Part shown: positions 47,264 through 55,104 of the stretch, piece after piece
Layout of the letters: each line of letters begins with the position of its first letter
How positions within the stretch are numbered: position 1 is the first letter of the stretch
Assembly (NCBI RefSeq): GCF_007678255.1
Contig: NZ_VEED01000006.1
Coordinates: 124,001 to 188,000, forward strand
Origin: Bacillus sp. X1(2014)
GTDB taxonomy: Bacteria > Bacillota > Bacilli > Bacillales_B > DSM-18226
Direction: 5' to 3'
Length of the DNA stretch: 64,000 nucleotides
Notes under the pieces: generated by a model
Seen by the model: only the letters and a program-made list of their open reading frames with translations
Told to the model about the DNA's origin: nothing
Databases searched by the model: none
Translations under genes and position numbers: made by a program

Positions 47264-48562
47264 CTATAACTCTAAAAGGGCGCGGATTTGCTTTTTGACA
47301 TTCTTTTTAGTGGAATCGTCAAGAATAAAATCAGCCGGGTAATAGAGCTTATGGTCGGTCCTTCTTTTCCCTGAAATTGCATCAACAATCTCCGATTCGC
47401 GTGAAAGTTCCTTCAATTCCCCATTATGCATCAACAAATGAATCGGGAGCCGCTCCTCCTCCTCACCGGGACGATAGAAATCATACGGCAAATCTGATGA
47501 GGAATCGACCACCAAGTAATACTCAGGGTCCAATCCTGCCTTTTTGAATAATGAACCTAATTCAGCGAGCTTTTTGTATTCTTTCGCTGGGTCAAATTCA
47601 GCAAACTTAAAGAGATTGCGATTGACAAACCGACGGCAGAGGTCGCTTAACACAGGGTCAGACTCTTCCTGCCAAATTTGAAAATAGTATAAAATCACTG
47701 ATTCATCTAATTTTAGATAGTCTTCTAAAGTTACTTTTTCATTGAAAATCGACGTAAAATGGATGGGGTCGTATTTAAAAGTATAGTTTTCTTCAAACAA
47801 TTGCTTGGCGCGGTGGAGAATTTTTGTCAATATAACCTCTGCACTGCGTGATACCGGGTGAAAATAGACCTGCCAATACATCTGGTAACGGCTCATAATA
47901 TAATCTTCGACTGCATGCATGCCGCTCTTTTTAATGACCACCTGGTCTTCGCGCGGCCGCATTACCCTCAAAATACGTTCCATATCAAATTGACCATAGC
48001 TGACGCCGGTAAAGTAGGCATCCCGCTGTAAATAATCCATCCGGTCGGCATCAATTTGACTCGAAATCATGCTGACTACTAGTTTTTTCTCCGATGTTTT
48101 CGCGATCACTTCGGCAACTTTTTTAGGGAAATCTGGACCAACACGCAACAGCACGTTATTGACTTCGGTATTTCCTAAAATAATTTGCCGGGTAAACTCC
48201 TCATGGTCAAAATCGAACACTTTTTCAAATGAATGGGAGAACGGACCATGGCCAAGGTCGTGAAGCAACGCTGCACATAGGGTCAACAGGCGATCGTCAT
48301 CATTCCACTCTGGTCTGCCCGCAAACACATCGTCAATGATGCGGCGGACAATTTCATAGACACCTAGAGAGTGGTTGAAGCGGCTGTGCTCAGCGCCATG
48401 AAAGGTTAAAAACGTCGTTCCGAGCTGCTTGATGCGCCGCAAACGTTGAAATTCTTTCGTACCGATTAAATCCCAGATGGCCAGGTCACGTACATGGACG
48501 TAGCGATGGACGGGGTCTTTAAAGACTTTTTCTTCACTAAGTTTTTCCGCCGAATAGGCCAT
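47264..48562 (-). CDS. ywfO: HD-domain phosphohydrolase YwfO
   Basis: 432-residue HD-superfamily protein related to deoxynucleoside triphosphate triphosphohydrolases. H...HD...D pattern: FNHSLGVYEIVRRI, LLHDLGHGPFSHSFEKVF, and SSQIDADRMDYLQRDAYFTG. The family hydrolyses dNTPs or related nucleotides; the physiological substrate here is not decided by the sequence. It begins MAYSAEKLSEEKVFKDPVHRYVHV and is of normal length. Confidence 0.88.
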   Translation of the reverse strand: MAYSAEKLSEEKVFKDPVHRYVHVRDLAIWDLIGTKEFQRLRRIKQLGTTFLTFHGAEHSRFNHSLGVYEIVRRIIDDVFAGRPEWNDDDRLLTLCAALLHDLGHGPFSHSFEKVFDFDHEEFTRQIILGNTEVNNVLLRVGPDFPKKVAEVIAKTSEKKLVVSMISSQIDADRMDYLQRDAYFTGVSYGQFDMERILRVMRPREDQVVIKKSGMHAVEDYIMSRYQMYWQVYFHPVSRSAEVILTKILHRAKQLFEENYTFKYDPIHFTSIFNEKVTLEDYLKLDESVILYYFQIWQEESDPVLSDLCRRFVNRNLFKFAEFDPAKEYKKLAELGSLFKKAGLDPEYYLVVDSSSDLPYDFYRPGEEEERLPIHLLMHNGELKELSRESEIVDAISGKRRTDHKLYYPADFILDDSTKKNVKKQIRALLEL

Positions 48563-48695
48563 AGACTTCCCTCTCCCTCGTAAACTTGCTCCTGGCGTTT
48601 AAGGGCATCTTGCCCTTTTCTTTGTTATTTTCTATTATATCCCAAAAACCACCCTGTTTTCAGCAAAATTCTACACGATTTTTCGACATGGATGG

Positions 48696-48735
48696 GGGAA
48701 AAAAATCACCTAAGTTTATACGACTGAGGTGATCA
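48696..48735 (-). terminator. Terminator after the DUF1450 gene
   Basis: Minus strand ATCACCT / AGGTGAT stem (48705-48711, 48727-48733) followed by seven Ts, overlapping the stop codon. Confidence 0.8.
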
Positions 48736-48954
48736 TTTTATCTTTTTATTTACTTTCTCCATTAATTCCTCTTCCGTTAATGCGGCAACGGGGCGGTTAT
48801 TGACGAAGGCGAAGGTTTTTTTTCGGCCAGGCCCGCAATAGGATTGGCAGCCGATTTTGACTTCAGCCTCCGGATCCAGTTCTTTTAACCGAGGGATTAA
48901 TGTCTTTAAATTCACGGCCTGACAATCGTCGCATACGCGAAATTCATTGGACAT
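48733..48954 (-). CDS. DUF1450 family small cysteine protein
   Basis: 73 residues from [64 protein letters not shown]. The CxxC near the N-terminus and the CQSYCGPG motif are those of DUF1450 (YuzB-like), a thioredoxin-like or metal-binding fold of unknown role. AAAGGG lies 9 bp before ATG 48954. Confidence 0.82.
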   Translation of the reverse strand: MSNEFRVCDDCQAVNLKTLIPRLKELDPEAEVKIGCQSYCGPGRKKTFAFVNNRPVAALTEEELMEKVNKKIK

Positions 48955-49129
48955 GTAAGACAACCCTTTCTTTGGTCACAATCTAATCTATATCTATAGT
49001 TTATCCAGCTTGGATAGCTTAAAACAACCGATTAACTCCTCTGGTATTTTACATTTTCTTGTATTCGAATGCAAGTTGCAATCTTTACTAAACTCGTTAA
49101 AAAAATCTACTATCCTTGCAACCATTTTG

Positions 49130-49159
49130 GTATAAAGGTTCAAAAACTTGTCCATCCTA
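49130..49159 (+). promoter_or_regulatory. Candidate sigma-G/F promoter of rsfA
   Basis: GTATA (49130-49134), 18 bp, CATCCTA (49153-49159), close to sigma-G GHATR-18-CATWHTA with one mismatch. rsfA is prespore-specific in B. subtilis. The rest of the 279-bp gap before rsfA shows nothing definite. Confidence 0.5.
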
Positions 49160-49233
49160 AGACTAGAACTTTTAAAAACTCGTCAAGAAGCTCGGGCGGG
49201 TTCATCCAAAAACTATAAAAGGGAGTTGAACAT

Positions 49234-50025
49234 ATGAAAGTTCGTCAAGACGCATGGACAGATGAGAATGATTTGCTTTTAGCCGAAACTGTCCTTAGAC
49301 ATGTAAGAGAAGGAAGTACACAGCTAAACGCTTTTGAAGAGGTAGGCGATAAACTGAATCGTACGTCTGCTGCGTGTGGATTCAGATGGAATGCCGTCGT
49401 TCGCCACCGCTACGAAAAAGCACTGCAATTAGCGAAAAAGCAACGAAAACAAAGACAAAGAGTGTTAGGAAAAGATCAAGGCGGCAAGAAAAAGCTGTTA
49501 TATAGCCCTCCGCTCACTGGAGCACCAGAGTTTGATGCAATCCCAGCTCAAGTTGACATGCCGCTGGAAACTAGCTTTGACATGCCAGATATGACGGCAG
49601 AGATGGCAGAGGAAACTTATGTAACCCCTGCTGCTTCAACACCATCACAAGCGCCAGTTTATGCCCAAGCACAGGTTCAAACACCTGTTCAAACCTATCG
49701 TCAGGCAAATAACACAGGGCTTTCGCTTGATTCCGTTATTACTTACTTGCAAAACTTTCATCATTCCAATCTGCAAAATGAAGCATTAAAAAGTGAGAAT
49801 GAAAGATTAAAAAGAGAGTTGGCCGAAGTAAGACGCCTAAATGAAGAAATGGCTGCTAAAATCGAGGGTCTTGAGCAGAATACAGAAACGATTCAAGAAG
49901 ATTACGAGACCTTAATGAAGATCATGAACCGTGCCCGCAAGCTTGTGCTATTTGAAGAAGAAGAAAGACCAGCTACGAAATTTAAAATGGACCGAAACGG
50001 AAATTTAGAAAAGGTCGCTGAATAA
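49234..50025 (+). CDS. rsfA: Prespore-specific transcriptional regulator RsfA
   Basis: 263 residues. The N-terminal Myb/SANT-like DNA-binding domain is [64 protein letters not shown]; a Gln/Pro/Thr-rich linker follows (about 90-165), then a C-terminal coiled coil ([34 protein letters not shown]). RsfA modulates sigma-F-dependent genes. Location between ywfO region and lipL matches B. subtilis ywfN. AAAGGGAG precedes the ATG. Confidence 0.93.
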   Translation: MKVRQDAWTDENDLLLAETVLRHVREGSTQLNAFEEVGDKLNRTSAACGFRWNAVVRHRYEKALQLAKKQRKQRQRVLGKDQGGKKKLLYSPPLTGAPEFDAIPAQVDMPLETSFDMPDMTAEMAEETYVTPAASTPSQAPVYAQAQVQTPVQTYRQANNTGLSLDSVITYLQNFHHSNLQNEALKSENERLKRELAEVRRLNEEMAAKIEGLEQNTETIQEDYETLMKIMNRARKLVLFEEEERPATKFKMDRNGNLEKVAE

Positions 50026-50028
50026 ATA

Positions 50029-50171
50029 AAAGCGGAAGAGCCCGTTTAGCGGCGTATGGACTGGAGCACTCCAACTGAGATAAAGGAAACACGGAGAGCG
50101 TAGCGCATTCGTGCTTGACTTATCGTAGGGCGGAGGGCGAAGTACACTAGCCGTTGGGCTCTGTAGCTAGA
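50029..50171. repeat. Interspersed repeat R3
   Basis: Same orientation and about 80-90 percent similar to R1 (6701-6846) by eye, with AGCCCGTTTAGCGGCGTATG, GACTTATCGTAGGGCGGAGG and TAGCCGTTGGGCT. Directly after rsfA. Confidence 0.8.
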
Positions 50172-50225
50172 TAGAAAACACCGTTAATAGAATTGGGGAG
50201 AAGAGCAATAGCGCAACATCTCTTT

Positions 50226-50273
50226 GAAAAAAAGCCGTAAATCCGCTCAAGTCGGATTTACGGCTTTTTACAT
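50226..50273. terminator. Bidirectional terminator between rsfA and lipL
   Basis: AAAAAGCCGTAAATCCG / CGGATTTACGGCTTTTT, a perfect 17-bp stem with a 7-nt loop; A/T ends serve both convergent genes. Confidence 0.9.
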
Positions 50274-51098
50274 GGCATTGATTTTTTCATTTCGGTCAAT
50301 GACCCGTTGATAATAACCTGGAAATAATCCCAGTTCATACTCGTTTAATGGACCCGCATATAATAGCCCGCTATGATCCTTTAACTGGTTTAATAGACGG
50401 AGCATCACGTCGGCGATGGTAAGATCGGTTCCGAGCAACTCTGCAAGCGAGGCCATGACTTCTGGGACAATTTCTGGATATGCAAATTTCGTTTCTGCAT
50501 CCTGTTTTGCTAGTTTATAAAATTCCCTGACCAATTCGGCCCGCTTCGCACCACTGCCATTCACACAGAGATAAATCTGGACTGCAACCCCTTTTTTAAG
50601 ACGGCGCTGCGAAATGCCAGCAAACTTTTTCCCTGCAATGCTCAGATCGTAACTTCCCGGGCAATAAGAACCGACAATTTCCCGAGCCTCAATCTGATGC
50701 GGGAAATCGGCAAACATGTTTTGAATCAGCTGCCACATTGCATCATAGCCACGGTTAATATCAATCCCTTTTTCCGCTTCAGGAAAAATTAAAGAGATAT
50801 TAAGGACGCCTTCATCGAGGACAACTGCGAGGCCGCCGGAGTTTCTGACAATCGCTTGATAGCCTTGCTCCTGTAAAAACTGAATACCTTCTTGTAAAAA
50901 TGGCAATTTAGTATCCTGAATGCCTAAAACGATAGTATTGTGGTGGACCCATGTCCTAGCTGTGGCCGGTGCCTGCCCCGATCCGACAGAGGCACACAGG
51001 GTGTCATCGGTTCCAAATGACTGCAATGCTTGAAAATGAATGCCCGCCGCTGATTGATCGATAATTCGCCATTGCGGCTGGTGCAGTAATCCTTCCAT
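50268..51098 (-). CDS. lipL: Octanoyl-[GcvH]:protein N-octanoyltransferase LipL
   Basis: 276-residue lipoyl/octanoyl transferase moving the acyl group from GcvH to E2 subunits. [28 protein letters not shown] is the substrate-binding segment, and [26 protein letters not shown] contains the catalytic cysteine (near 150) and lysine. Synteny with pta confirms LipL (ywfL) rather than LplJ. The start ATG follows an AAGGAGC-type site; a 21-bp-period array lies just upstream. Confidence 0.92.
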   Translation of the reverse strand: MEGLLHQPQWRIIDQSAAGIHFQALQSFGTDDTLCASVGSGQAPATARTWVHHNTIVLGIQDTKLPFLQEGIQFLQEQGYQAIVRNSGGLAVVLDEGVLNISLIFPEAEKGIDINRGYDAMWQLIQNMFADFPHQIEAREIVGSYCPGSYDLSIAGKKFAGISQRRLKKGVAVQIYLCVNGSGAKRAELVREFYKLAKQDAETKFAYPEIVPEVMASLAELLGTDLTIADVMLRLLNQLKDHSGLLYAGPLNEYELGLFPGYYQRVIDRNEKINAM

Positions 51099-51133
51099 TT
51101 CGGTGGCTCCTTGAGTTGAATTAATAGTTTTTT

Positions 51134-51223
51134 TACAAAGTTCAGTAGTTTTTATACAAAGTATTATACTTTATTTACGAAAAACAAGATAATTTTACAA
51201 AACCCCAGAACATTTATACAAAG
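51134..51223. repeat. Array D: five cores at about 21-bp period
   Basis: TACAAAG-type cores with T-rich left flanks begin at 51134, 51155, 51176 (TACGAAA), 51196 and 51217 (steps 21, 21, 20, 21). Located between pta and lipL, directly upstream of lipL. Confidence 0.85.
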
Positions 51224-51237
51224 TTTAGGAATTTAAC

Positions 51238-51284
51238 CCAAAAAGGCCAATCCACCATAACCATGGACCAGCCCCTTTTGAAAA
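51238..51284 (-). terminator. Terminator after pta
   Basis: Minus strand AAAAGGGGCTGGTCCA pairs imperfectly with TGGTGGATTGGCCTTTTT; ends in a T-run 10 bp after the pta stop. Confidence 0.6.
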
Positions 51285-51292
51285 ACAAACTC

Positions 51293-52264
51293 TTATAACC
51301 CTTGTGCTGCCGTAATTAACGCCAGCTTATAGACATCTTCTTCATTACATCCGCGTGATAAATCGTTTACCGGCGCGTTTAAGCCCTGTAAGATCGGTCC
51401 AACTGCTTCAAAGCCGCCTAAGCGCTGCGCAATTTTGTAGCCGATGTTTCCTGCTTCAAGACTAGGGAAGATAAATACATTCGCATCCCCTTGGAGTGGA
51501 GAATCTGGTGCCTTGCTTTTTGCCACAGATGGGACAAAAGCTGCATCAAACTGGAATTCTCCGTCTAAAACAAGCGATGGGTCACGACGCTTCGCTTCTG
51601 CAACTGCCGCAGCCACTCGCTCGGTTTCAGGAGATTTCGCTGAACCCTTTGTGGAAAAGCTGAGCATCGCAATGCGCGGTTCCATATCAAACATGTGAGC
51701 CGTCTTCGCACTTTCAATCGCAATTTCTGCTAAATCATTGCTATCTGGGGCGATATTAATCGCACAATCGGCGAACACATACTTTTCATCCTCACGAACC
51801 ATGATAAATACGCCGGACGTTTTCTTGACGCCTTCTTTTGTCTTAATGATCTGTAATGCCGGGCGCACTGTATCTGCCGTGGAGTGGGCCGCACCGCTGA
51901 CAAGACCGTGTGCTTTATTTAAATAAACAAGCATAGTGCCAAAGTAGTTTTCATCAAGTAAAATTTTGCGTGCATCTTCTTCAGTTGCTTTTCCTTTGCG
52001 GCGGTCAACAAAGGCTGAAACAAGCTCGTCCATGCCCGCATAGCTTGCTGGGTCATAAATCTCTGCCTCATCTAAAGAAACACCAAGCTCTGCTGCTTTC
52101 GCCTGTACTTTCTCGATATTGCCAATTAAAATCGGTGTAAGTAGTTTTTCCTCCGCTAAACGGCTTGCCGCACGGACAATCCGCTCATCTAATCCTTCTG
52201 GAAAAACAATTTTCAACTCACGACCAGAAATTTTTTGCTTTAATCCTTCAAATAAATCACTCAC
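51293..52264 (-). CDS. pta: Phosphate acetyltransferase
   Basis: 323-residue Pta/EutD-type enzyme converting acetyl-CoA and phosphate to acetyl phosphate for acetate overflow. RIVFPEGLDERI-like start (KIVFPEGLDERIVRAASRL), SGAAHSTADTVRPALQIIKT, and FIFPSLEAGNIGYKIAQRLGG with PILQGLNAPVNDLSRG are conserved. Short form without regulatory N-terminal domains, as in Bacillus. A cre site and promoter upstream suggest CcpA activation. Confidence 0.96.
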   Translation of the reverse strand: MSDLFEGLKQKISGRELKIVFPEGLDERIVRAASRLAEEKLLTPILIGNIEKVQAKAAELGVSLDEAEIYDPASYAGMDELVSAFVDRRKGKATEEDARKILLDENYFGTMLVYLNKAHGLVSGAAHSTADTVRPALQIIKTKEGVKKTSGVFIMVREDEKYVFADCAINIAPDSNDLAEIAIESAKTAHMFDMEPRIAMLSFSTKGSAKSPETERVAAAVAEAKRRDPSLVLDGEFQFDAAFVPSVAKSKAPDSPLQGDANVFIFPSLEAGNIGYKIAQRLGGFEAVGPILQGLNAPVNDLSRGCNEEDVYKLALITAAQGL

Positions 52265-52298
52265 TACTAAATCCTCCCTTAATCAACCTACATAAATT

Positions 52299-52326
52299 AG
52301 CATACTTTACCTTTTTTAAATTTCAA
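52299..52326 (-). promoter_or_regulatory. Candidate sigma-A promoter of pta
   Basis: Minus strand TTGAAA (52321-52326), 16 bp, TATGCT (52299-52304), leading to a short 5' UTR. Confidence 0.55.
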
Positions 52327-52339
52327 TGATAAGACTCAC

Positions 52340-52353
52340 TGATAACGTTTTCA
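52340..52353. promoter_or_regulatory. CcpA cre site upstream of pta
   Basis: TGATAACGTTTTCA matches TGWAANCGNTNWCA at 13 of 14. Its centre is about 55 bp upstream of the expected transcript start, the position from which CcpA activates pta and ackA in B. subtilis. Confidence 0.65.
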
Positions 52354-52471
52354 TACAAAAAATTTATGTTTTCAAAAAATTACGCGCTAGTTTTTATGAT
52401 TTACTTTTTCCAGGGAAAATATCCATTGATTTGCTTTGATAGGTTTATTCGCGCGCCACTGGGCCAAACTA

Positions 52472-52480
52472 TGTTATAGT
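52472..52480 (+). promoter_or_regulatory. Candidate extended -10 promoter of hemQ
   Basis: TGTTATAGT with a TATAGT hexamer, 44 bp upstream of the hemQ start; no good -35 box is visible. Confidence 0.4.
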
Positions 52481-52523
52481 ATAGGTTGTAAATAAGAAGA
52501 ATGATTATTTAGGAGTGATTATA

Positions 52524-53267
52524 ATGAGTGAAGCAGCAGTAACGCTTGATGGCTGGTATTGCCTCCATGATTTCCGGACCGTTGATTGGACTACTTGGAA
52601 AATGCTCCCTAGTGATGAACGCCAAGCCGCCATCCACGAGTTTTTAAGTCTAGTTGAGAAGTGGAATACCACACAGGAAAGTAAAGAAGGCAGTCATGCT
52701 TTATATACAATTGTTGGTCAAAAAGCAGATTTCATGATGATGATTCTTCGTCCAACGATGGAAGAACTGAACCAAATTGAAACCGAATTCAATAAAACAA
52801 GACTAGCTGAATTCACCGTGCCTGCCCATTCCTATGTGTCTGTTGTTGAGCTTAGCAACTATTTACCAGCAGGTGAGGATCCATACCAAAATCCACAAAT
52901 TTTAGCGAGGCTTTATCCAACGCTTCCTAAAACAAATCATGTCTGCTTCTATCCAATGGACAAGCGCCGCCAGGGTAACGATAACTGGTACATGCTTCCG
53001 ATGGAAGAACGTAAAGCTTTAATGCGCAGCCACGGAATGATTGGTCGTACATACGCTGGAAAAGTTAAGCAAATCATCACCGGTTCCGTGGGTTTTGACG
53101 ATTATGAGTGGGGCGTAACCTTGTTTGCGGATGATGTCCTTCAGTTTAAAAAGCTTGTCTACGAAATGCGTTTTGATGAAGTAAGTGCTAAATATGGAGA
53201 GTTTGGCTCATTCTTTGTAGGTAACATCTTAGAAGAAGAACGGGTAGCTAGTTTCCTACATGTTTAA
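52524..53267 (+). CDS. hemQ: Coproheme decarboxylase HemQ
   Basis: 247-residue chlorite-dismutase-fold enzyme that converts coproheme III to haem b in the coproporphyrin-dependent pathway. [18 protein letters not shown] holds the catalytic Tyr (near 145) and Lys, and [33 protein letters not shown] holds the proximal His. [22 protein letters not shown] is the family start, with AGGAG upstream. Divergent from pta as in Bacillus (ywfI). Confidence 0.95.
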   Translation: MSEAAVTLDGWYCLHDFRTVDWTTWKMLPSDERQAAIHEFLSLVEKWNTTQESKEGSHALYTIVGQKADFMMMILRPTMEELNQIETEFNKTRLAEFTVPAHSYVSVVELSNYLPAGEDPYQNPQILARLYPTLPKTNHVCFYPMDKRRQGNDNWYMLPMEERKALMRSHGMIGRTYAGKVKQIITGSVGFDDYEWGVTLFADDVLQFKKLVYEMRFDEVSAKYGEFGSFFVGNILEEERVASFLHV

Positions 53268-53275
53268 ATTTTTTT

Positions 53276-53308
53276 AAAGTTCTCAGCTGCAGCTGGGGAC
53301 TTTTTTTG
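53276..53308 (+). terminator. Terminator after hemQ
   Basis: AGTTCTCAGC-TGCA-GCTGGGGACT stem (two G-U pairs) followed by seven Ts. Confidence 0.8.
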
Positions 53309-53330
53309 CTGTTCCTCCCCTGTTAGCTAG

Positions 53331-53359
53331 TCATATTTCGCCCCTTGTGCTCATACTAT
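53331..53359 (+). promoter_or_regulatory. Candidate sigma-E promoter of gerQ
   Basis: TCATATT (53331-53337), 14 bp, CATACTAT (53352-53359). The -35 fits the sigma-E KMATATT consensus fully and the -10 matches CATACANT at seven of eight. gerQ is a mother-cell gene in B. subtilis. The leader would be about 130 nt. Confidence 0.55.
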
Positions 53360-53495
53360 TTAAACAGCGAGTCTTAGAAAGAACTCCATTAATCCCAGGG
53401 CTATTATTTTTCCTATTTGTAACCAATTTGGGATAAAAGGAGTATTAATAGGATGTTGTGCCACTCGTTTTATTCACTTATTAGGAGGGAAAAGG

Positions 53496-53990
53496 ATGAA
53501 TCAATTCTACAATCCACAGGGCTTTCAGCCTTATACTGGAGCGGCAGATCAACAACAGAGAGCTCAAGGGATGCCGGGGGGCGGGCAAAGCTTTTATCCC
53601 GCACCAGGTGCACAAGGATTCCCGCAATTTCCACCAGCAGGTGCCGGGGGCGGAGGCGTGACTGGCGCTCCGGCTGGCGCACCATCAGGGCAAGTACCAG
53701 GCATGCTGCCAATGGAACAGTCATACATCGAAAATATTTTACGCTTAAATAAAGGCAAATTGGTCAGTGTTTTTGCTACTTTCGAAGGCAATAATCAATG
53801 GAATGCGAAGGAATTTAAAGGGATCATTGAAGCGGCAGGAAGAGACCATGTCATCCTGAGTGACCCACAAGTCGGGACTCGTTACCTGATTCCAATGGTC
53901 GCCGTTGATTATATTCAGTTTTCTGAAGAAATTGAGTATGAATATCCATATGGCAGTGCGCCGCCTATGGCTACTTTCCCGCCAAGATAA
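53496..53990 (+). CDS. gerQ: Spore coat protein GerQ
   Basis: 164 residues. The N-terminal half (1-72) is Gly/Pro/Gln/Ala-rich and low in complexity; the C-terminal half QSYIENILRLNKGKLVSVFATFEGN...WNAKEFKGIIEAAGRDHVILSDPQVGTRYLIPMVAVDYIQF is the conserved GerQ domain. GerQ is a coat protein crosslinked by transglutaminase and needed to localise the cortex-lytic enzyme CwlJ. No cwlJ is adjacent in this window. AGGAGGGAAAAGG precedes the ATG. Confidence 0.93.
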   Translation: MNQFYNPQGFQPYTGAADQQQRAQGMPGGGQSFYPAPGAQGFPQFPPAGAGGGGVTGAPAGAPSGQVPGMLPMEQSYIENILRLNKGKLVSVFATFEGNNQWNAKEFKGIIEAAGRDHVILSDPQVGTRYLIPMVAVDYIQFSEEIEYEYPYGSAPPMATFPPR

Positions 53991-54001
53991 ATCCTATGAA
54001 G

Positions 54002-54038
54002 CCAACACCAATTGACCGTCAATTGGTGTTATTTTTTT
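54002..54038 (+). terminator. Terminator after gerQ
   Basis: AACACCAATTGA-CCG-TCAATTGGTGTT, a perfect 12-bp stem, followed by ATTTTTTT. Confidence 0.9.
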
Positions 54039-54044
54039 GAAGGA

Positions 54045-54080
54045 CAAAAAAGGCATCGGGTGTTTCTCCCCCGATGCCTA
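54045..54080 (-). terminator. Terminator after ywdK
   Basis: AGGCATCGG / CCGATGCCT stem with TTTTTTG on the minus strand, 9 bp after the ywdK stop. Confidence 0.85.
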
Positions 54081-54088
54081 ACTTTCAT

Positions 54089-54463
54089 TTATAGATGTTT
54101 CACTGCTCCGCCAATCATTAAGATCCAGGCGGCTAAGAAGCATACTCCGCCAATTGGTGTGATTGCTCCTAGGATGCCTATCTTTGTTAAGCTCAGTACA
54201 TACAAACTTCCGCTGAAGAAAAAAATTCCCGCCAGCATTAACCATCCCGACCAAGTGAATTGTGGGCTGGCAGCAGCTATTTTACCAATTAACAGACCAA
54301 CAATTAAAATCCCAATTGCGTGGAACATTTGGTAAGTAACTCCTGTTTTCCAAATTTCCAAATAGTGTGCATCTAGTTTATCCTTTAATCCATGGGCCCC
54401 AAAGGCACCAAGTGCGACTGCGATAAAGGCATTGATGGCACCTACTATGATAAAAGCTTTCAT
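54089..54463 (-). CDS. ywdK: DUF423 family membrane protein YwdK
   Basis: 124-residue integral membrane protein with four predicted helices. The N-terminal MKAFIIVGAINAFIAVALGAFGAHGLKDKLDAHYLEIWKTGVTYQMFHAIGIL and LTKIGILGAITPIGGVCFLAAW are characteristic of DUF423. Function unknown. GGGGGAAAATG-type ribosome site. Same neighbours (gerQ, ywdI) as in B. subtilis. Confidence 0.9.
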   Translation of the reverse strand: MKAFIIVGAINAFIAVALGAFGAHGLKDKLDAHYLEIWKTGVTYQMFHAIGILIVGLLIGKIAAASPQFTWSGWLMLAGIFFFSGSLYVLSLTKIGILGAITPIGGVCFLAAWILMIGGAVKHL

Positions 54464-54489
54464 ATTACATTTTCCCCCTAATGTTATAG

Positions 54490-54607
54490 TCTAGCTGCAG
54501 CGCCAAGCCCATCGAGGTCACAAGCCAATCACTTCAGAAGGCAAAAAGCCCCTTCCAAAGTGCTTGTCTTATGCTTTGTCGGGGCTGAGACTGGCGCTTT
54601 CGCTTTG
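54490..54607. repeat. Interspersed repeat R5
   Basis: GCTGCAGCGCCAAGC at one end and AGACTGGCGCTTTCGC at the other; an inner AGCCCCTTCC...GGGGCT symmetry. Occupies the 148-bp gap between ywdI and ywdK. Confidence 0.75.
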
Positions 54608-54611
54608 TTTA

Positions 54612-54932
54612 TTAAAAATCAAACAATGAATCCCCGTTTGCTTCGTCTTCCATATCAAGTTTTTTTGGCTGCTGTATTGTTGGTGCTTGTTGAATGATGG
54701 GTTGATTCATCACAGGCTGTTGATAGGCCTGGAACGAGATAGCTGGCTGAACCGCTTGCACCGGAGCGGCCGGAGCCTCACTTTTTCGTGCTGGCGTTTC
54801 ATCTAGCAATAACTCACATAATGTTTTAATAGAGTAGACTTTTTCTCGCATGCTTTCTTCCTTTGTACTGCTTTTCGCTAGTTTCAATTCCTCTTCTATT
54901 TTCGCTAATAGTTTTTGGACAGATATATTCAC
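54612..54932 (-). CDS. ywdI: YwdI family protein (DUF5327)
   Basis: 106 residues: N-terminal helix pair MNISVQKLLAKIEEELKLAKSSTKEESMREKVYSIKTLCELLL with a Pro/Gln/Ala-rich middle and an acidic end KKLDMEDEANGDSLFDF. Matches B. subtilis YwdI in position and N-terminal sequence. No known function; soluble and probably partly disordered. A parS site is about 110 bp upstream. Confidence 0.8.
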   Translation of the reverse strand: MNISVQKLLAKIEEELKLAKSSTKEESMREKVYSIKTLCELLLDETPARKSEAPAAPVQAVQPAISFQAYQQPVMNQPIIQQAPTIQQPKKLDMEDEANGDSLFDF

Positions 54933-55039
54933 TTGTCTGGCACCTCTAATTTCAGTCTCGTTTCTATTCTACATGAGTATCGCCTTTTTTTCGAAAAATT
55001 AGCCCGCAAGATGAGTTCACACTTCGACATGATCTTCAA

Positions 55040-55055
55040 TGTTTCACGTGAAACA
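55040..55055. promoter_or_regulatory. parS site (Spo0J/ParB binding)
   Basis: TGTTTCACGTGAAACA is an exact match to the 16-bp Bacillus parS consensus TGTTNCACGTGAAACA. It lies in the 172-bp gap between moeB and ywdI. It nucleates ParB/Spo0J and SMC loading for origin segregation, which places this window near oriC. Confidence 0.95.
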
Positions 55056-55065
55056 AGTCGAATGC

Positions 55066-55102
55066 TGAAAAAATAACCCGCACCAATGACAGTACGGGTT
55101 AA
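55066..55102 (-). terminator. Terminator after moeB
   Basis: AACCCG / CGGGTT short stem with TTATTTTTT on the minus strand, just after the moeB stop; it would end the formate dehydrogenase/molybdopterin operon. Confidence 0.65.
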
Positions 55103-55104
55103 AA

